DNA of 6,477 bases. Source: Nanobdellota archaeon (GTDB lineage Archaea > Nanobdellota > Nanobdellia > Pacearchaeales > GW2011-AR1). The DNA lies in contig JAGVIM010000151.1 of NCBI GenBank assembly GCA_020056045.1, positions 1 to 6,477 on the forward strand. The letters are read 5' to 3'. A program made the translations under genes and the position numbers. Below the pieces are notes generated by a model. It did no database searches and was not told the DNA's origin. It was given only the letters and a program-made list of their open reading frames with translations. Shown piece after piece: positions 5,670 to 6,477 of this stretch (its first letter is position 1; each line of letters begins with the position of its first letter).

Positions 5670-6419
5670 ATGATATCATTAAATAAAATAACTAAGAAAG
5701 GTAAAGCTCTTTTCTTAGCCTATGATCAAGGATTAGAACATGGTCCAACAGATTTTAATGATAAAAATGTTGATCCCAATTACATAATAGGGATTGCAAA
5801 AAAAGGAAAATATACTGCAATGATCTTTCAAAAAGGAATTGCAGAAAAATATAATAAAGAAATAAAAAAAAGTAAAATTCCTTTAATAATAAAATTAAAT
5901 GGAAAAACCAATTTATTAAAAGGAGAACCTGTTTCAAAACAACTCTGTACTGTAGATGAGGCAGTAAAATTAGGTGCAAAAGCAGTAGGCTATACTATTT
6001 ATTTTGGAAGTGAGCATGAATCAGAAATGTTAAGCGAATTTGAAAATATTGTTAGAGATGCCCATAAAAAAGCTCTTCCTGTTATTGTCTGGGCCTATCC
6101 AAGAGGAAAAGGAACAGAAGGAAAATCTTCTTCAGAACTTATGGCATACGCAACAAGAGCAAGTCTTGAAATTGGTGCAGATATTGTAAAGATTGTCTAT
6201 AATGGGAATCCAAGTGCTCTTGAATGGGCTGTTAAATCAGCAGGAAAAACCAAAGTAGTTATTGCAGGTGGTGCAAAGGAATCTGAAAAAGAGTTTTTAT
6301 TTGAGCTCAAAAATATATTAAAATCAGGTGCAATTGGATTAGCAGTTGGAAGAAATATCTGGCAGTCAGATAAACCTCTCGAAATAACTAAAAAAATAAA
6401 AAATGTGATTTGGAGATAA
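5670..6419 (+). CDS. fba: Archaeal-type class I fructose-bisphosphate aldolase
   Basis: This cytoplasmic TIM-barrel enzyme of the DhnA family reversibly cleaves fructose 1,6-bisphosphate to dihydroxyacetone phosphate and glyceraldehyde 3-phosphate through a Schiff base. Characteristic sites are AYDQGLEHGPTDF at 17-29, IKLNGKT at 74-80, WAYPRGKG at 141-148 with Y143 as likely proton donor, ADIVKIVYNG at 170-179 with K174 as the Schiff-base lysine, VVIAGGAK at 196-203 and GLAVGRNIWQ at 223-232, which bind the substrate phosphates. The 249 residues are close to the archaeal norm of about 260. The DQGLEHGPTDF segment favours aldolase over the related ADTH synthase used in archaeal aromatic biosynthesis. 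It begins 9 bases after the kinase stop without a clear Shine-Dalgarno, suggesting translational coupling, and its last codons contain the ribosome binding site of the next gene. In archaea this enzyme can serve glycolysis or gluconeogenesis. Confidence 0.95.
   Translation: MISLNKITKKGKALFLAYDQGLEHGPTDFNDKNVDPNYIIGIAKKGKYTAMIFQKGIAEKYNKEIKKSKIPLIIKLNGKTNLLKGEPVSKQLCTVDEAVKLGAKAVGYTIYFGSEHESEMLSEFENIVRDAHKKALPVIVWAYPRGKGTEGKSSSELMAYATRASLEIGADIVKIVYNGNPSALEWAVKSAGKTKVVIAGGAKESEKEFLFELKNILKSGAIGLAVGRNIWQSDKPLEITKKIKNVIWR
6412..6417 (+). promoter_or_regulatory. Ribosome binding site for the partial downstream gene
   Basis: GGAGAT lies inside the last codons of the aldolase gene, 4 bases before the ATG at 6422. 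The same 4-base spacing is seen for the PfkB gene, which supports a real start and operon continuation. Confidence 0.55.
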
Positions 6420-6421
6420 AG

Positions 6422-6477
6422 ATGAAAATAGCTTTTTTTGAAGTTGAAGAATGGGAAGAAAAATATTTAAAAGAAAA
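6422..6477 (+). CDS. N-terminus of a probable D-isomer 2-hydroxyacid dehydrogenase (3' partial)
   Basis: Only 18 full codons are visible before the window ends: MKIAFFEVEEWEEKYLKE. This opening, a first beta strand followed by an acidic EVEEWE helix start, resembles the beginning of archaeal and bacterial D-lactate dehydrogenase-like proteins of the D-2-hydroxyacid dehydrogenase family. The start is 2 bases after the aldolase stop and has a good ribosome binding site at 6412-6417. If correct, it would reduce a 2-oxoacid such as pyruvate with NADH and regenerate NAD+ for glycolysis. The identification rests on a very short stretch, and the NAD-binding domain is not visible. Confidence 0.5.
   Translation, partial: MKIAFFEVEEWEEKYLKE

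Noticed and set aside
5755..5979. Minus-strand 74-residue frame inside the aldolase gene
   Set aside because: Its apparent hydrophobicity (runs of Leu, Phe, Tyr) is what antisense of Lys/Asn/Ile-rich codons gives; no promoter or ribosome binding site.

Overview
The window looks like a piece of an AT-rich archaeal chromosome, most plausibly from a small-genome DPANN-type lineage (Woesearchaeota, Pacearchaeota or a relative). This rests on three things. The aldolase is of the archaeal class I type. Archaeal TATA-like boxes lie at suitable distances upstream of several genes, with no convincing bacterial -35/-10 pairs. Translation starts are mixed: some have Shine-Dalgarno sequences, while one looks leaderless. 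The exact lineage is an inference; no rRNA or marker gene is present.

Layout. Positions 1-2071 (+) hold the 3' part of an (alpha/alpha)6-barrel glycoside hydrolase, resembling glycogen-debranching enzymes and neutral invertases. It is followed after 2 bases by a GH130 family beta-mannoside phosphorylase/hydrolase. A short convergent gap follows. On the minus strand come a small single-pass membrane protein with a YGWRIP signature (DUF1523-like) under its own promoter, then a GT4 glycosyltransferase whose start overlaps the stop of a PIG-L/LmbE zinc deacetylase. The deacetylase-glycosyltransferase pair is read leftward from a promoter near 4450. A divergent intergenic region of about 316 bases (4427-4742) separates it from a rightward operon. 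That operon encodes a PfkB-family sugar kinase, a class I fructose-bisphosphate aldolase, and the first 18 codons of a protein resembling D-isomer 2-hydroxyacid dehydrogenases, cut by the window end.

How it may work together. The left part reads as a carbohydrate locus: two glycan-cleaving enzymes facing a transferase-deacetylase pair that could build an amino-sugar conjugate. The right part reads as a compact sugar-breakdown operon: phosphorylate a sugar, split fructose 1,6-bisphosphate, and perhaps reduce a 2-oxoacid such as pyruvate. Substrates of the kinase, transferase, deacetylase and hydrolases cannot be fixed from sequence alone. No mobile elements, CRISPR arrays, tRNAs or rRNAs were seen, and nothing clearly amounts to an unknown defence or mobile system. 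The least explained items are the YGWRIP membrane protein, the GT4/PIG-L pair and the structured divergent intergenic region.
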